Shown: positions 9,101-21,103 of the stretch, in pieces
How positions within the stretch are numbered: the first letter of the stretch is position 1
How the letters are laid out: each line of letters opens with the position of its first letter
Assembly: GCF_003173715.1 (NCBI RefSeq)
Contig: NZ_CP029550.1
Location: 186,001-250,000, forward strand
Reading direction: 5' to 3'
Length of the DNA: 64,000 nt
Source of the DNA: Methylobacterium durans
Lineage (GTDB): Bacteria; Pseudomonadota; Alphaproteobacteria; Rhizobiales; Beijerinckiaceae
The notes under the pieces: model-generated
What the model saw: the letters and a program-made list of their open reading frames with translations, nothing else
What the model was told of the DNA's origin: nothing
Database searches by the model: none
Made by a program: the position numbers and the translations under genes

Positions 9101-10105
9101 CTAGAGCTTGTCCGCGAGCTGCCGGATCAGCCCCGGCACGGTCTCGCCGTCGGCCCGCGCCGCGAAGCTCAGCGCCATCCTGTGCTTCAGCACGGGCTCG
9201 GCCAGTGCCTTCACGTCGGCGACGGACGGAGCGACGCGGCCCTCGATCAGTGCGCGGGCGCGGACGGCGAGCGTCAGGGCCTGGCTCGCACGGGGGCCCG
9301 GCCCCCACAGAAGCTTGCCCTTCACGATCGCCTCGCCGCTCTCCGGGCGGGCCGAGCGGACGAGATCGAGGATCGCGTCGACCACGGCCTCGCCGACCGG
9401 CAGCCGACGGACGAGGCGCTGCGCGCTGAGCAGGTCGTCCGTCGTCATGACGGCGCGCGCCCGTGTCTCCTCGACGCCAGTCGTCTCGATGAGGATGCGC
9501 CGTTCCGCCGCCCGGTCGGGATAGCCGACATCGATCTCGAGGAGGAAGCGGTCGAGCTGCGCCTCCGGCAGAGGATAGGTCCCCTCCTGCTCGATCGGGT
9601 TCTGGGTCGCCAGCACGTGGAAGGGGCGCGGCAGGTCGTGCCGCTCGCCCGCGACCGAGACGAAATGCTCCTGCATCGCCTGCAGCAGGGCCGATTGCGT
9701 GCGCGGGCTCGCGCGGTTGATCTCGTCGGCCATGAGGAGCTGCGTGAAGACCGGGCCCTTCACGAAGCGGAAGGAGCGGCGCCGGTCGGCGTCCTCGTCG
9801 AGGATCTCGGTGCCGAGGATGTCGGAGGGCATCAGGTCGGGCGTGAACTGCACCCGCCGAGCGTCGAGGCCGAGGACGGTGCCGAGCGTCTCCACGAGCT
9901 TGGTCTTCGCGAGCCCCGGCAACCCGACGAGGAGGCCGTGCCCACCCGCGAGGATGGTCACGAGGGCAAGGTCGACGACCTGCTCCTGGCCGAAGATGAC
10001 CCCGTGGATCGCCTCCCGGGCGTTGCCGACTGCGGCGAGGCAGGATTCGGCGGTGGCGACGATGCCGTCGTCGAGGCTGGTGGCCGGCGAAGAGCCGTGC
10101 GTCAT
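9101..10105 (-). CDS. MoxR family AAA+ ATPase
   Basis: A 334-residue AAA+ ATPase with Walker A GLPGLAKTKLVETL, Walker B LLMADEINRASPRTQ, the segment HFVSVAGERHDLPRPFHVLA, and sensor 1 ATQNPIEQEGTYPLPEAQLD. All are characteristic of the MoxR/RavA group. I chose the ATG at 10105; the longer open frame upstream runs antisense to the next gene and has no family support. It heads the operon with DUF58, DUF4159 and the 693-residue membrane protein. MoxR proteins use ATP to remodel partner proteins; in methylotrophs the founding member matures methanol dehydrogenase, but this generic cluster need not do that. Confidence 0.9.
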   Translation of the reverse strand: MTHGSSPATSLDDGIVATAESCLAAVGNAREAIHGVIFGQEQVVDLALVTILAGGHGLLVGLPGLAKTKLVETLGTVLGLDARRVQFTPDLMPSDILGTEILDEDADRRRSFRFVKGPVFTQLLMADEINRASPRTQSALLQAMQEHFVSVAGERHDLPRPFHVLATQNPIEQEGTYPLPEAQLDRFLLEIDVGYPDRAAERRILIETTGVEETRARAVMTTDDLLSAQRLVRRLPVGEAVVDAILDLVRSARPESGEAIVKGKLLWGPGPRASQALTLAVRARALIEGRVAPSVADVKALAEPVLKHRMALSFAARADGETVPGLIRQLADKL

Positions 10106-10343
10106 GCGCGTCGTTTCCCGTCTCTCGCGGCCCGGCGGTCGAGCGTCGCGGTCGGTGTGCAGGGACCGTGCCTCTCGCACGATACCTGGGAGACCTGTCG
10201 AAGGGCCGGAGTGTGGCGTCCTTTGGGGCGGGCTGGCAAGGTCAGTGTCGCCGCAGCCGGATTCGCTCACGGCGCTTCCCGGATCAACCGGCGCCGAGCC
10301 GAATTGGGTCCTCGATCTTACCGCCCCGCTTCGAAAGACTGCC

Positions 10344-10769
10344 ATGGCTTCCGACCCTGCTCTCCTGCCCGAGCCTTCCGCCGGCTGGGAGGCCTTCGAC
10401 GATCCCGGTTTCGTCGCCCATGTCGGTCCGGTCTGGCATCGGCCGGACGGTTCATACGGCTTTCGCGCGGAGAAGAAGCACGCCAACCTCATCGGCATTG
10501 TGCAGGGCGGCATGCTGATGACGTTCGCCGACCGGGCGCTCGGCGTCGCCGCGATGGCGGCGGCCGATGGGGCGAACTGCGTCACGATCCAGCTGGACAT
10601 GCAGTTCATCGGGGCCGGCCGCATCGGCGACTGGATCGAGGCCCGTCCCGAGATCGTGAAACGCACGAGTTCCCTCGTCTTCCTGCGCACGGACCTCACC
10701 TGCGGCGCGGATGTCGTCGCCAGTGCGACGGGCGTCTGGAAGATCCTGCGCCGCAAGCCTGCTGCATGA
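10344..10769 (+). CDS. PaaI-like hotdog-fold thioesterase
   Basis: A 141-residue single hotdog domain. The conserved helix start GIVQGGMLMTFADRALGVAA (about residues 46-65) matches the HGG/QGG-type active-site loop of the PaaI/4HBT family, followed by strands CVTIQLDMQFIGAG and FLRTDLTCGADVVASATGVW. It probably hydrolyses acyl- or aryl-CoA esters in the cytoplasm, perhaps to recover CoA. The start is the ATG at 10344, just after a purine-rich stretch (CGAAAGA). It is divergent from the moxR operon, so the 238-base gap between them should hold both promoters. Confidence 0.82.
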   Translation: MASDPALLPEPSAGWEAFDDPGFVAHVGPVWHRPDGSYGFRAEKKHANLIGIVQGGMLMTFADRALGVAAMAAADGANCVTIQLDMQFIGAGRIGDWIEARPEIVKRTSSLVFLRTDLTCGADVVASATGVWKILRRKPAA

Positions 10770-10839
10770 TGGCGAGGCCGGCGAACCCTGGGTCGGCCAG
10801 CCGATTGCCAGTGCCCTCCGCGCCCTATCTGATGCGCGC

Positions 10840-11436
10840 ATGACAGCGATTGCCACGAACGACGTGCCCGCCGACTCGACCCTCAGCCGCCTCAGCGAGG
10901 CTCTCGGTGGCCTGGCGGCGCGCGGAGCACCGCCCGTCGAATCGTGGAACCCGCCCTATTGCGGCGAGATCGACATGCGCATCGCCTCCGACGGGACGTG
11001 GTTTCACAACGGTTCGCCGATCCGGCGTCCGGCCCTGGTCAAGCTCTTCGCCTCGATCCTCCGCAAGGAGGCAGACGGGCGCATCGTCCTCGTCACGCCG
11101 GTCGAGAGCGTCGGGATCGTGGTGGACGACGCACCTTTCGTCGCCGTGGAGATGGCCGTCGAGGGCGCGGGCGAGGCTCGCCGCATCGCCTTCCGCACCA
11201 ATGTCGACGACCTCGTCCCCCTCGATGCCGAGCACACGCTTCGATTCGAGCAGGACGAGGGCGGCGGCCTGCGCCCCTACATCCACGTCCGGCGCGGCCT
11301 CTGGGCGCTGCTGACACGCGCCCTCACCTACGATCTCGTGGACATGGGAGAGGAGTGCGAGATCGACGGGGCCCGTTGGTTCGGGCTCGCCGCCGCGGGC
11401 GAGTTCCACCGCATTGCGCCCGTCGAGGCGGCATGA
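10840..11436 (+). CDS. DUF1285 family protein
   Basis: A 198-residue conserved alphaproteobacterial protein with the family hallmarks NPPYCGEIDMRIASDGTW, FHNGSPIRRPALVKLFASIL and YIHVRRGLWALLTRALTYDL. No catalytic residues are known for the family. The ATG start at 10840 is preferred over an earlier in-frame one because the family begins near SRLSEALGGL. Its TGA overlaps the ATG of the CoA pyrophosphatase gene by four bases, and the same pairing followed by a CCA-adding enzyme is widespread in Rhizobiales, suggesting translational coupling. Function unknown. Confidence 0.86.
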   Translation: MTAIATNDVPADSTLSRLSEALGGLAARGAPPVESWNPPYCGEIDMRIASDGTWFHNGSPIRRPALVKLFASILRKEADGRIVLVTPVESVGIVVDDAPFVAVEMAVEGAGEARRIAFRTNVDDLVPLDAEHTLRFEQDEGGGLRPYIHVRRGLWALLTRALTYDLVDMGEECEIDGARWFGLAAAGEFHRIAPVEAA

Positions 11437-12118
11437 GCCAGGCGTCTCGCGCCGCGGCGGCCTCAGAGGCCGTGAGGCCGCCCGGCGAGGTGGGGCTGGC
11501 CAAGTTCCTGGCCCGTGCCGAGGCACGGCTCTCGCGGGAGCCGCCGGGACCCTGCGACCCGACCTCGAACCCGCGCGGCGACCACTCCCTCGATCCCGAG
11601 GGCAAGGCCGTTGCGCCGCCCGGCCGCATCGGCGGGCCGCCGTGCTCGTGCCGGTCGTGCCCCGCTACGACAGCCTGTTCGTTCTGCTGACGAAGCGCTC
11701 GCCGCACCTGCGCGATCATTCCGGCCAGATCGCCTTTCCGGGCGGCAAGATCGACCCCCACGATGAGACGCCTCTTCACGCGGCGCTCCGGGAGGCCGAG
11801 GAGGAGATCGGCCTTGCCCGCGAGCGGGTTCGGCCGCTCGGCTACCTCGATCCCTACCTCTCGGCGACCGGCTTCCTCGTCTCGCCCGTCGTCGGCCTCG
11901 TCGATCCCGCCGCGCCGCTGGCGCCGAACCCTTCGGAGGTCGCAGAGATCTTCGAGGTGCCTCTCGCCTTCCTGATGGATCCGTCGCGCTACGAATTGAA
12001 CGCGCTCGTCTGGAAGGGGCAGCTTCGGCACTATTACGCCATCCCTTTCGGCGAACGCATGATCTGGGGCCTCACGGCCGGGATCCTGCACAATCTCCAT
12101 CAGCACTTATGTTTGTAA
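11433..12118 (+). CDS. Nudix CoA pyrophosphatase (frameshifted)
   Basis: Hydrolyses CoA and derivatives to phosphopantetheine and 3',5'-ADP. The CoA-specific motif LLTKRSPHLRDHSGQIAFPG is complete, and the Nudix box follows as GKIDPHDETPLHAALREAEE then EIGL. The N-terminal ~65 residues (MSQASRAAAASEAVRPPGEV...) are in one frame, and the catalytic domain from RAAVLVPVV onward is in another. The shift falls at 11628-11637 (ATCGGCGGGCC) and is mended by one extra base, giving a protein of about 228 residues. ATGA overlap with the DUF1285 gene fixes the start. Probably a sequencing error. Confidence 0.83.
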
Positions 12119-12164
12119 GGCGTGGGCCCCGTCGCCCGCCCGATCCATCGCCTGTCCGGGTGCC

Positions 12165-12422
12165 ATGCTCCGTCGCGTCCTCGAAGAGGTCGGCCTCTTC
12201 CTCATCCCGTTCCTGCTCTTCTTCGGCTACCTGCTGCTCGTTGGCCGCAACCCGTTCCACCGGGTTCACTGGGAGGCGCAGGTCTTTCGGCTGGTGCTCG
12301 CGGGGTTCGGCGTCGTGATCGCCTCCCTCCTCGTCACCGGCCTGTTCTCCGAGCGACACGCCGACGGCTACGTTCCGGCGCACATGGAGAACGGCCGCCT
12401 CGTTCCGGGGCAGTTCCGGTGA
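12165..12422 (+). CDS. DUF6111 family small membrane protein
   Basis: 85 residues with two hydrophobic spans (about 9-27, LFLIPFLLFFGYLLLV, and 43-62, LVLAGFGVVIASLLVTGLF). A short cytoplasmic link NPFHRVHWEAQ joins them, and the conserved tail YVPAHMENGRLVPGQF follows. This tail is the signature of the family, which sits between a CoA pyrophosphatase and a CCA-adding enzyme in many Rhizobiales. No function is known. The stop overlaps the start of the next gene (GTGA), so translation is probably coupled. Confidence 0.82.
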   Translation: MLRRVLEEVGLFLIPFLLFFGYLLLVGRNPFHRVHWEAQVFRLVLAGFGVVIASLLVTGLFSERHADGYVPAHMENGRLVPGQFR

Positions 12423-13678
12423 CGCGGGCGGCAATCCCCGACAGCCTCGACGCGCCCGGACTCAGCCGCCTGCTCGCCCGGCCGGGCGTTGCCGCCGTGC
12501 TCGCCGCCCTCGCCGCGCCCGGCGAGGAGACGCGCCTCGTCGGCGGCTGCGTCCGCGACGCGCTCCTCGGCCGCGACGTCGCCGACATCGATCTGGCCAC
12601 GACCCTGCTGCCTGCCGAGACGATGGTGCGGGGCAAGGCCGCCGGGCTCAAGACCGTCCCGACGGGCATCGAACACGGCACGGTCACGGTGATCGCGGAC
12701 GGCGACCCGTTCGAGGTGACGACCCTGCGCGAAGACATCGAGACGGACGGGCGTCACGCCGTCGTCCGTTTCGGGCGCGACTTCGCCCGCGACGCGGAAC
12801 GGCGCGACTTCACCATGAATGCGCTCTCGCTCGGGGCGGACGGCGTGCTCCACGACCTCACTGACGGCCTAGCCGATCTCGCCGAGGGCCGTGTCCGCTT
12901 CATCGGCGATCCGGAGACGCGGATTCGCGAAGATGCCCTGCGCATCCTCCGCTTCTTCCGCTTCCACGCACGCTTCGGAGCGGCCGAGCCGGACACTGCC
13001 GGCCTCGCCGCCTGCATCCGGGCCCGAGACAGCCTCGACGGCCTGTCCCGCGAGCGGGTGCGGGCCGAATTCTTGAAGGCCTTGATATCGCCGGGTGGCG
13101 TGGCAGCGATTCAGACCCTAAGCGAGACGGGCCTGCTGCCGCGCCTGATCGCGGGCATCGCCAATCTTGGCCGGCTGGAACGCGCCGCACGCGCCGGATT
13201 GTGCGTCAACGGCCGGCTCGCCGCGGCCTTCGTTCTCAGCGTCACGGACGTGGAGCGCCTGCGGGTGCGGCTGCGCCTTTCGAATGCGGAGCAGGCTGTC
13301 CTTCTCGCCTACGCGCGGGCCCTCGCTGCCCTCATCACCCCGGAGGACGTCGATGCGACGGCGCTCCGCGCCTTCGCGGCGGAGCACGGCGCTTCGACCC
13401 TCCGCCGCGTGCTCGCTGCAACCGAGGGCGAACCGCGGCCTCACCTCTCCACGGACGCGCGCGCGCTCCTCCCCGCCCTCCTCGATCCCGCTGCGGTGCG
13501 GCCATTGATGCCGCTGACGGGCGCCGACCTCGTCGCCCGTGGCCTCGCACCGGGCCCGGCGATCGGGCGCGCCCTCGCGGCCGCCCGCAAGATCTGGCTC
13601 GCGCGCGGATGCCCGGTCGACGCGGCCGCGCGCGAGGCGTTGCTCGAGGAAGCGTTGGCTGTCAGCCGAGATCGCTGA
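12419..13678 (+). CDS. cca: CCA tRNA nucleotidyltransferase
   Basis: About 419 residues. Adds or repairs the 3' CCA of tRNAs using CTP and ATP. The class II polymerase head is clear: LVGGCVRDALLGRDVADIDL holds the GG motif and the metal-binding D-x-D. It is followed by TVPTGIEHGTVTV, RRDFTMNALSL (the RRD motif) and DPETRIREDALRILRFFRFH. The C-terminal half is the variable tRNA-binding helical region. Start chosen at GTG 12419, which overlaps the DUF6111 stop by four bases; the open frame extends further upstream only as an antisense-like arginine-rich run. Confidence 0.93.
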   Translation: MTRAAIPDSLDAPGLSRLLARPGVAAVLAALAAPGEETRLVGGCVRDALLGRDVADIDLATTLLPAETMVRGKAAGLKTVPTGIEHGTVTVIADGDPFEVTTLREDIETDGRHAVVRFGRDFARDAERRDFTMNALSLGADGVLHDLTDGLADLAEGRVRFIGDPETRIREDALRILRFFRFHARFGAAEPDTAGLAACIRARDSLDGLSRERVRAEFLKALISPGGVAAIQTLSETGLLPRLIAGIANLGRLERAARAGLCVNGRLAAAFVLSVTDVERLRVRLRLSNAEQAVLLAYARALAALITPEDVDATALRAFAAEHGASTLRRVLAATEGEPRPHLSTDARALLPALLDPAAVRPLMPLTGADLVARGLAPGPAIGRALAAARKIWLARGCPVDAAAREALLEEALAVSRDR

Positions 13679-13792
13679 TTGGGCTGTCGGACAGGCGCGG
13701 AGACTTGCGAGCGCCACCCCTTCCGATCACGGCCGGTCTCCGCTCTCGACAAGGGATCGGAGCGCCCTCCAAGACGTCTGCGTCCGTGGTCG

Positions 13793-13840
13793 GAAAAGAA
13801 AAAGCCCGCCGGCCCCGGCTGAGCCGGGAGCGGCGGGCGT
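13793..13840 (-). terminator. Rho-independent terminator of the atp operon
   Basis: On the minus strand an eight-base GC arm (GCCCGCCG / CGGCGGGC at 13804-13811 and 13831-13838) encloses a second inner stem (GGCCCCGGCT / AGCCGGG) and is followed by TTTTTCTTTTCC. It lies about 30 bases past the atpC stop. On the plus strand only three T follow the stem, so it would terminate cca weakly at best. Confidence 0.85.
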
Positions 13841-13869
13841 TTCCGTCCTGAGATCGGATCTGGGTCGGT

Positions 13870-14271
13870 TCAGAGACCCAGCGCGACTTTGGTCTCCTGA
13901 AGCTGCACGATCTGCCCGTTCAGCTCCTCGCGGCGCTGCAGATCCTCGCTGGCGTCGCGCTGCAGCTCGACCGCCTCGATATCGCGGTCGATCGAGGCCG
14001 GGGTGACCTCCTCGATCGGGGCCGCGCGCTCGGCGATGACGGTCACGCCGGTCGGGCCGATATCGGCGAAGCCGCCGCGCACGAGGATGCGCTTGCCGCT
14101 ATTCTGGCGTTCGGTGACGACGATGACGCCGACCTTGAGCGAGGTGAGCACCGGCGCATGGCCGGGCAGGACGGTCATCTCGCCCTCGGTGCCCGGCAGC
14201 TGCACGGCCTCGACCTGGCCGGAATAGAGCGTCCGCTCGGGACCGACGAAATCGAACTGGAATGTGGCCAT
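13870..14271 (-). CDS. atpC: F1Fo ATP synthase epsilon subunit
   Basis: A 133-residue central-stalk subunit. The N-terminal beta-sandwich is clear: FQFDFVGPERTLYSGQVEAV then LPGTEGEMTVLPGHAPVLTSLK, with RILVRGGFADI. A shortened helical end (ELNGQIVQLQETKVALGL) follows, typical of alphaproteobacteria. It couples rotation to the catalytic head and can inhibit ATP hydrolysis. It is the last gene of atpHAGDC, separated from atpD by a 116-base gap that can fold into a hairpin. Confidence 0.95.
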   Translation of the reverse strand: MATFQFDFVGPERTLYSGQVEAVQLPGTEGEMTVLPGHAPVLTSLKVGVIVVTERQNSGKRILVRGGFADIGPTGVTVIAERAAPIEEVTPASIDRDIEAVELQRDASEDLQRREELNGQIVQLQETKVALGL

Positions 14272-14301
14272 CGGATCAGGGTCTCTTCAGAAGCTCTCCT
14301 C

Positions 14302-14368
14302 CGAGCGGGGAGAAGCTGGGAGCGGAGTGGTGCGGGTTGCCGCCCCACCCCTGGCCCCTCCCCGCTCG
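14302..14368. repeat. Inverted repeat in the atpD-atpC gap
   Basis: Ten-base arms CGAGCGGGGA (14302-14311) and TCCCCGCTCG (14359-14368) are perfect complements 47 bases apart. The intervening bases contain a smaller GTGG...CCAC pairing. This is the longest untranslated stretch inside the operon and may tune expression of the epsilon subunit. Confidence 0.6.
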
Positions 14369-14387
14369 CGGGAAGGGAGACGGCGCC

Positions 14388-15896
<1,509 letters not shown>

Positions 15897-16784
15897 TTAG
15901 AGAGCCTCGGCGCCAGAGATGATCTCGATCAGTTCCTTGGTGATCATGGCCTGACGCGTGCGATTGTAGATCAGCGTCTGCTTCTTGATCATCTCGCCCG
16001 CGTTGCGGGTTGCGGAATCCATGGCGCTCATGCGCGAGCCCTGCTCGGAGGCCGCGTTCTCAAGGAGCGCCCGGAAGACCTGGACGGTGAGGTTGCGTGG
16101 CAGAAGCGTCGCGAGGATCGCCTCTTCGCTCGGCTCGAATTCCATGGCGGAATCGGCCGGCGCGCCGGTGGTGCTCTCGCCGCCTTCCGGCAGCTCCGCC
16201 GGGATCAGCTGCTGCGCGGTCGGAATCTGGGAGATCACCGAGCGGAACTCGGAGTAGAACAGCGTCGCCACATCAAACTCGCCCGCGTCGAACCGCGTGA
16301 GGATCTTCTCCGCGATCTCCGAGGCGAAGTCGTAATCGACGGGCTTGTTGCCGCGCAGATCCATGTTCTCGATGATCTGCTGCCGGAACTGGCGGCGCAG
16401 GATGTCGTAGCCCTTCTTGCCGACGGTGATGATCTTCACCGTCTTGCCCTCCGCCAGCAGGCGGTTGGCGTGGTCGCGGGCGAGGCGGGCGATCGACGAA
16501 TTGAAGGCGCCGCACAGACCGCGATCGGCGGTGCAGACCACGAGGAGGTGGGTGCGGTCCTCGCCGGTGCCGGACAGGAGCCTCGGCGCGCCGACGCCGC
16601 CGACGAGGTTCCCGGCGAGGTTGCCGAGCACCTGAGACATCTTCTCGGCGTAGGGCCGCGCGCTCTCGGCGGCGTTCTGGGCGCGCCGCAGCTTCGCGGC
16701 GGCGACCATCTGCATCGCCTTGGTGATCTTCTGCGTCGCCTTCACCGACGTGATGCGGTTACGCAGATCCTTCAAACTCGGCAT
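15897..16784 (-). CDS. atpG: F1Fo ATP synthase gamma subunit
   Basis: A 295-residue rotor shaft. The N-terminal coiled-coil helix [20 protein letters not shown] and the C-terminal helix [20 protein letters not shown] with [15 protein letters not shown] form the asymmetric axle. The central Rossmann-like part is marked by [18 protein letters not shown]. It transmits torque from the c-ring to the beta subunits. Located between atpA and atpD on the minus strand in the standard order. Confidence 0.96.
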   Translation of the reverse strand: MPSLKDLRNRITSVKATQKITKAMQMVAAAKLRRAQNAAESARPYAEKMSQVLGNLAGNLVGGVGAPRLLSGTGEDRTHLLVVCTADRGLCGAFNSSIARLARDHANRLLAEGKTVKIITVGKKGYDILRRQFRQQIIENMDLRGNKPVDYDFASEIAEKILTRFDAGEFDVATLFYSEFRSVISQIPTAQQLIPAELPEGGESTTGAPADSAMEFEPSEEAILATLLPRNLTVQVFRALLENAASEQGSRMSAMDSATRNAGEMIKKQTLIYNRTRQAMITKELIEIISGAEAL

Positions 16785-16861
16785 CGGGAGGTTTCCAGGT
16801 GTGTCGCGGGCGGCTCAGGGCCGGGCGCGGAGGGCGCGCCCGGCTTCGGCGATCCGTCGTC

Positions 16862-18421
<1,560 letters not shown>

Positions 18422-18453
18422 TCAGGGACGGGAGCGGGGTCGGCGTCCGGCGC

Positions 18454-19026
18454 CTACCGGGCTTCCCGCATCGCAAGGCGAATTCCGTTGAGCTTGGTGC
18501 GCAGGCTGGCGTCGACCATGCGGCTGCCGAGCTTCACCACGAGGCCGCCGATCAGGCTCGGATCGACGTGCAGCTCGATGTCGATCTCGGACTTGGCGAC
18601 GTCGCGCAGGCTGGACTTGATCTCCTCCAGCACTGCGTCGGAGGGCTTCTCGGCCACGCGCACCTCGGCGCGGACGATGCCCTTCGAGGCGCGCACCAGC
18701 GCGCGGAAGGCGCGGATCATGTCCGGCAGGGCGAAGAGGCGTCGGTTGGCGGCGGCGAGCCGGATAAAGTTGCCCGCGAGCCCGTTGATCCCGGCTTTGT
18801 CGAGGACGGCGCCGATCGCGGCGGCCTGCTGCTCGCCGGAGAAGACCGGGCTCTTCACGAGGCGGCTCAGGTCCGCGCTCTCCTTCAGGAGGGCGTCGAA
18901 CCGGTCGAGATTCTCGGCCACCGTGTCGACCTGGCGCTCATCTCGGGCCAGTTCGAACAGGGCGGAGGCGTAGCGGCCCGCCACGCCTGCAACCAGGGGA
19001 CCCGCTTCGGTACCGTTCTGCGCCAC
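18454..19026 (-). CDS. atpH: F1Fo ATP synthase delta subunit
   Basis: About 190 residues forming the top of the peripheral stalk, linking the F1 head to subunit b. Markers are VAGRYASALFELARDERQVD near the N-terminus and the C-terminal IELHVDPSLIGGLVVKLGSR. I chose the GTG at 19026 because family homology begins at GPLVAGVAGRYA; the longer frame adds a basic leader. First gene of the operon, so the promoter should lie in the 280-base gap 19027-19306. Confidence 0.93.
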   Translation of the reverse strand: MAQNGTEAGPLVAGVAGRYASALFELARDERQVDTVAENLDRFDALLKESADLSRLVKSPVFSGEQQAAAIGAVLDKAGINGLAGNFIRLAAANRRLFALPDMIRAFRALVRASKGIVRAEVRVAEKPSDAVLEEIKSSLRDVAKSEIDIELHVDPSLIGGLVVKLGSRMVDASLRTKLNGIRLAMREAR

Positions 19027-19306
19027 CCGCCGCTCTCTCTTTTGTCCTTGCCCGGGGTCCGGCCGGATCGCGCCCCACACGAGGCGCTCGGCGCTGGACC
19101 CCTGGGTATTGGGAATGTGCCGGCCGCTCGGGGCGCGTGGATGCCCCTCCGCCGACGCGGCGACCGCCTAGCATGGGAGATGGGTGCGCGCAAGGCGAGG
19201 CGACCGACGCCGCGAACCGGCGCTGGGGCGTCCCCACGGGCCGCTTTCCGTGATGGTGAACGGTGGCGAAGGTGAGGCGCCGAGAGAGCCGCCAACCGTC
19301 CGGTTC

Positions 19307-20014
19307 TCAACAGGCGATGCGGTCGCAGCGGCGCAGCGAGGCGATCATTCTGGCCAGCGCGCGTACGCCCGGGTGACCGAGAATCCCGGAATTGCCGAGC
19401 ACGTAGGAGGGGGTCGCGTAGAGTCCCAGATCTGCCGCCATCCGCATGTGGCTCTTCAGGGCGAGGCGGATCTCCTCGCTGTCGGCGATGCTCTCGGCCT
19501 CGGCTGACGGCAGCCCCAAGGCGGTGGCGGCCTGCAGGGCGCCTGGCCCGTCGATCCGGCCGGGTCTGCCGAGGAGTTGCGTGTACAGGCTCCAGGCCGC
19601 GGCCGAGCCGAGCTTGCGCTGGACCGCGAGCGCGACCCTTGCGGCCTGCGCCGATTGCACGGACAGGATCGGGTTGTGCACGAGGCCGACGCGCAGCGCG
19701 CCGTCGCTCGCCGAGAGCGAGGCAAGGTCGCTCGCGGCTTTCCGACAATACGGGCAGTTGAAGTCGAAGAACTCGTACAGGGTCGTCTCGGCCTCGCGGG
19801 CACCGACATATGTGACCCCGCGCAGCGCCGTGATCTCGCCGGTGATCTCGCCCGGCAGCCGCATGTTGGCCACCGGACGTCCCTCGTCGTTCGTCACGCT
19901 GTCGGTCTGGCCATAGCCTTGCGCCGACGCGATGCCGGCCCATCCTGTCCCAGAGGCGAGGCCTGCGGCGGCGGCGAGGAAACGGCGGCGGTCGATCGGC
20001 ATGGGGCGCTGCAT
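19307..20014 (-). CDS. DsbA-family thiol-disulfide oxidoreductase, probably Tat-exported
   Basis: About 235 residues. The N-terminus IDRRRFLAAAAGLASGTGWA has a twin-arginine-like signal with a likely cleavage after ASA. A thioredoxin-like domain follows, with the active-site motif CPYC (FFDFNCPYCRKAASDLA) and the cis-proline region ATPSYVLGNSGILGHPG. It probably oxidises or isomerises disulfides in periplasmic proteins; the family includes DsbA/BdbD-like and Com1-like members. Alternative starts exist at 20014 and 20002 (MPIDRRR); a longer frame to 20122 is unlikely. It lies alone between atpH and the divergent ialB-like gene. Confidence 0.85.
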   Translation of the reverse strand: MQRPMPIDRRRFLAAAAGLASGTGWAGIASAQGYGQTDSVTNDEGRPVANMRLPGEITGEITALRGVTYVGAREAETTLYEFFDFNCPYCRKAASDLASLSASDGALRVGLVHNPILSVQSAQAARVALAVQRKLGSAAAWSLYTQLLGRPGRIDGPGALQAATALGLPSAEAESIADSEEIRLALKSHMRMAADLGLYATPSYVLGNSGILGHPGVRALARMIASLRRCDRIAC

Positions 20015-20307
20015 CCTGGCGGCACGGTCGCCCGGTCCGGGCGGCCGGCGGGAAACGGCTGGCGCTGAATCTGCGCCGGCGGGTCGGAGCGGGCTCATAG
20101 AGCGTTTCCGGCCCCGGTGCATCCGCCGGGACGGGCCGCGCCGGGGGCGCCCCTTCGAGAGCGCTCACATCAAGAATGTGCCCGCATCATGTCTTCGCCG
20201 CATTCCACGGGAATGCAGGCCGCCCTTCCGGATCGAGCGGGCGCAACGTGTCCGGGTGTCGCTCGATCCGCGATCCGTTATCCGGTCTACCCAAGGGGTC
20301 CGTTCCG

Positions 20308-21072
20308 ATGTTCCTTGCCGAGATCCAGCCCCGCCACCCGCGCGCCGCCGCGTTGCTCGCGCTCGCGGGCGCGCTCGCTGCCGGGCCGGCTTTCGCCGAG
20401 CAGAGCGACAAGGGCAACGTCGCACCGCCGATCACGGCGCCGATGACCCTTCCGACGCAGCAACAGGCGCAGGCCCAGCCGCCGCAGGTTCTGGCGACCA
20501 AGCCCGAACCGGGACAGCCCGGCTGGCTCAAGATCTGCAACAAGGACCAGGGCGGCAACGATCTCTGCAGCACCACGCGCGACTTCGTGTCGGAGAGCGG
20601 CAAGCCGCTCATGGCGGTCGCGCTCTATGAGATGCGGAGCGGCCAGACGAAGGAGGAGGCCCGCGTCGTCCGCTTCCTCGTGCCGCTCGGCTTCATGATC
20701 CAGTCCGGCATCCGCTTCACGATCGACGGACGGCAGGCGACGACGGGCAAGTTCAACGCTTGCCTGTCGATCGGCTGCTTCTCGGAGGCCACGATCGGGA
20801 CGGACGTGCTCGCCGCGATGAAGAAGGGTGCGAGCCTCAAGCTCGCGGTGATGAGCCAGACGCAGCGCGAGGTGAATTTCGTGGTGCCCCTCGAAGGGCT
20901 CGGAGCCGCCCTCGAAGGGCCGGCGATGACCGTCGAGGAGCAGAAGAAGTATCAGGCCGAGGTGGCGCGCCGGGCCGAGGAGGCCCGCAAGCGTCAGGAG
21001 GCGGAGAAGACGGGCGCCGCACCGGCCGCCGACACCGCGGCACCTGCCTCGGAGGCTGCGCCGAAACCTTGA
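20308..21072 (+). CDS. Invasion-associated locus B (IalB) family protein
   Basis: 254 residues with a signal peptide (ALLALAGALAAGPAFA, cleavage before EQSDKG) and then the IalB domain. That domain contains WLKICNKDQGGNDLCSTTRD, RFLVPLGFMIQSGIRFTIDG, FNACLSIGCFSEATI and REVNFVVPLEGLGAAL, with its conserved cysteine pairs. A charged helical and alanine/proline-rich tail follows (EEQKKYQAEVARRAEEARK). The family is periplasmic or outer-membrane associated; despite its name its role in free-living bacteria is unknown. It converges with the isomerase gene 31 bases downstream. Confidence 0.85.
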   Translation: MFLAEIQPRHPRAAALLALAGALAAGPAFAEQSDKGNVAPPITAPMTLPTQQQAQAQPPQVLATKPEPGQPGWLKICNKDQGGNDLCSTTRDFVSESGKPLMAVALYEMRSGQTKEEARVVRFLVPLGFMIQSGIRFTIDGRQATTGKFNACLSIGCFSEATIGTDVLAAMKKGASLKLAVMSQTQREVNFVVPLEGLGAALEGPAMTVEEQKKYQAEVARRAEEARKRQEAEKTGAAPAADTAAPASEAAPKP

Positions 21073-21103
21073 GGCAGCGGCGCCGGGCCATCCGCCGGCG
21101 CCC

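Noticed and set aside
7202..10843. 1213-codon open frame on the plus strand
   Set aside because: It lies antisense to the DUF4159, DUF58 and MoxR genes, is extremely rich in Arg, Ala and Pro, and has no domain. Long shadow frames are expected in GC-rich DNA.
20287..21103. Isomerase fused to a long C-terminal domain
   Set aside because: The extra 270 residues are the antisense translation of the ialB-like gene; a one-base correction gives a normal end.
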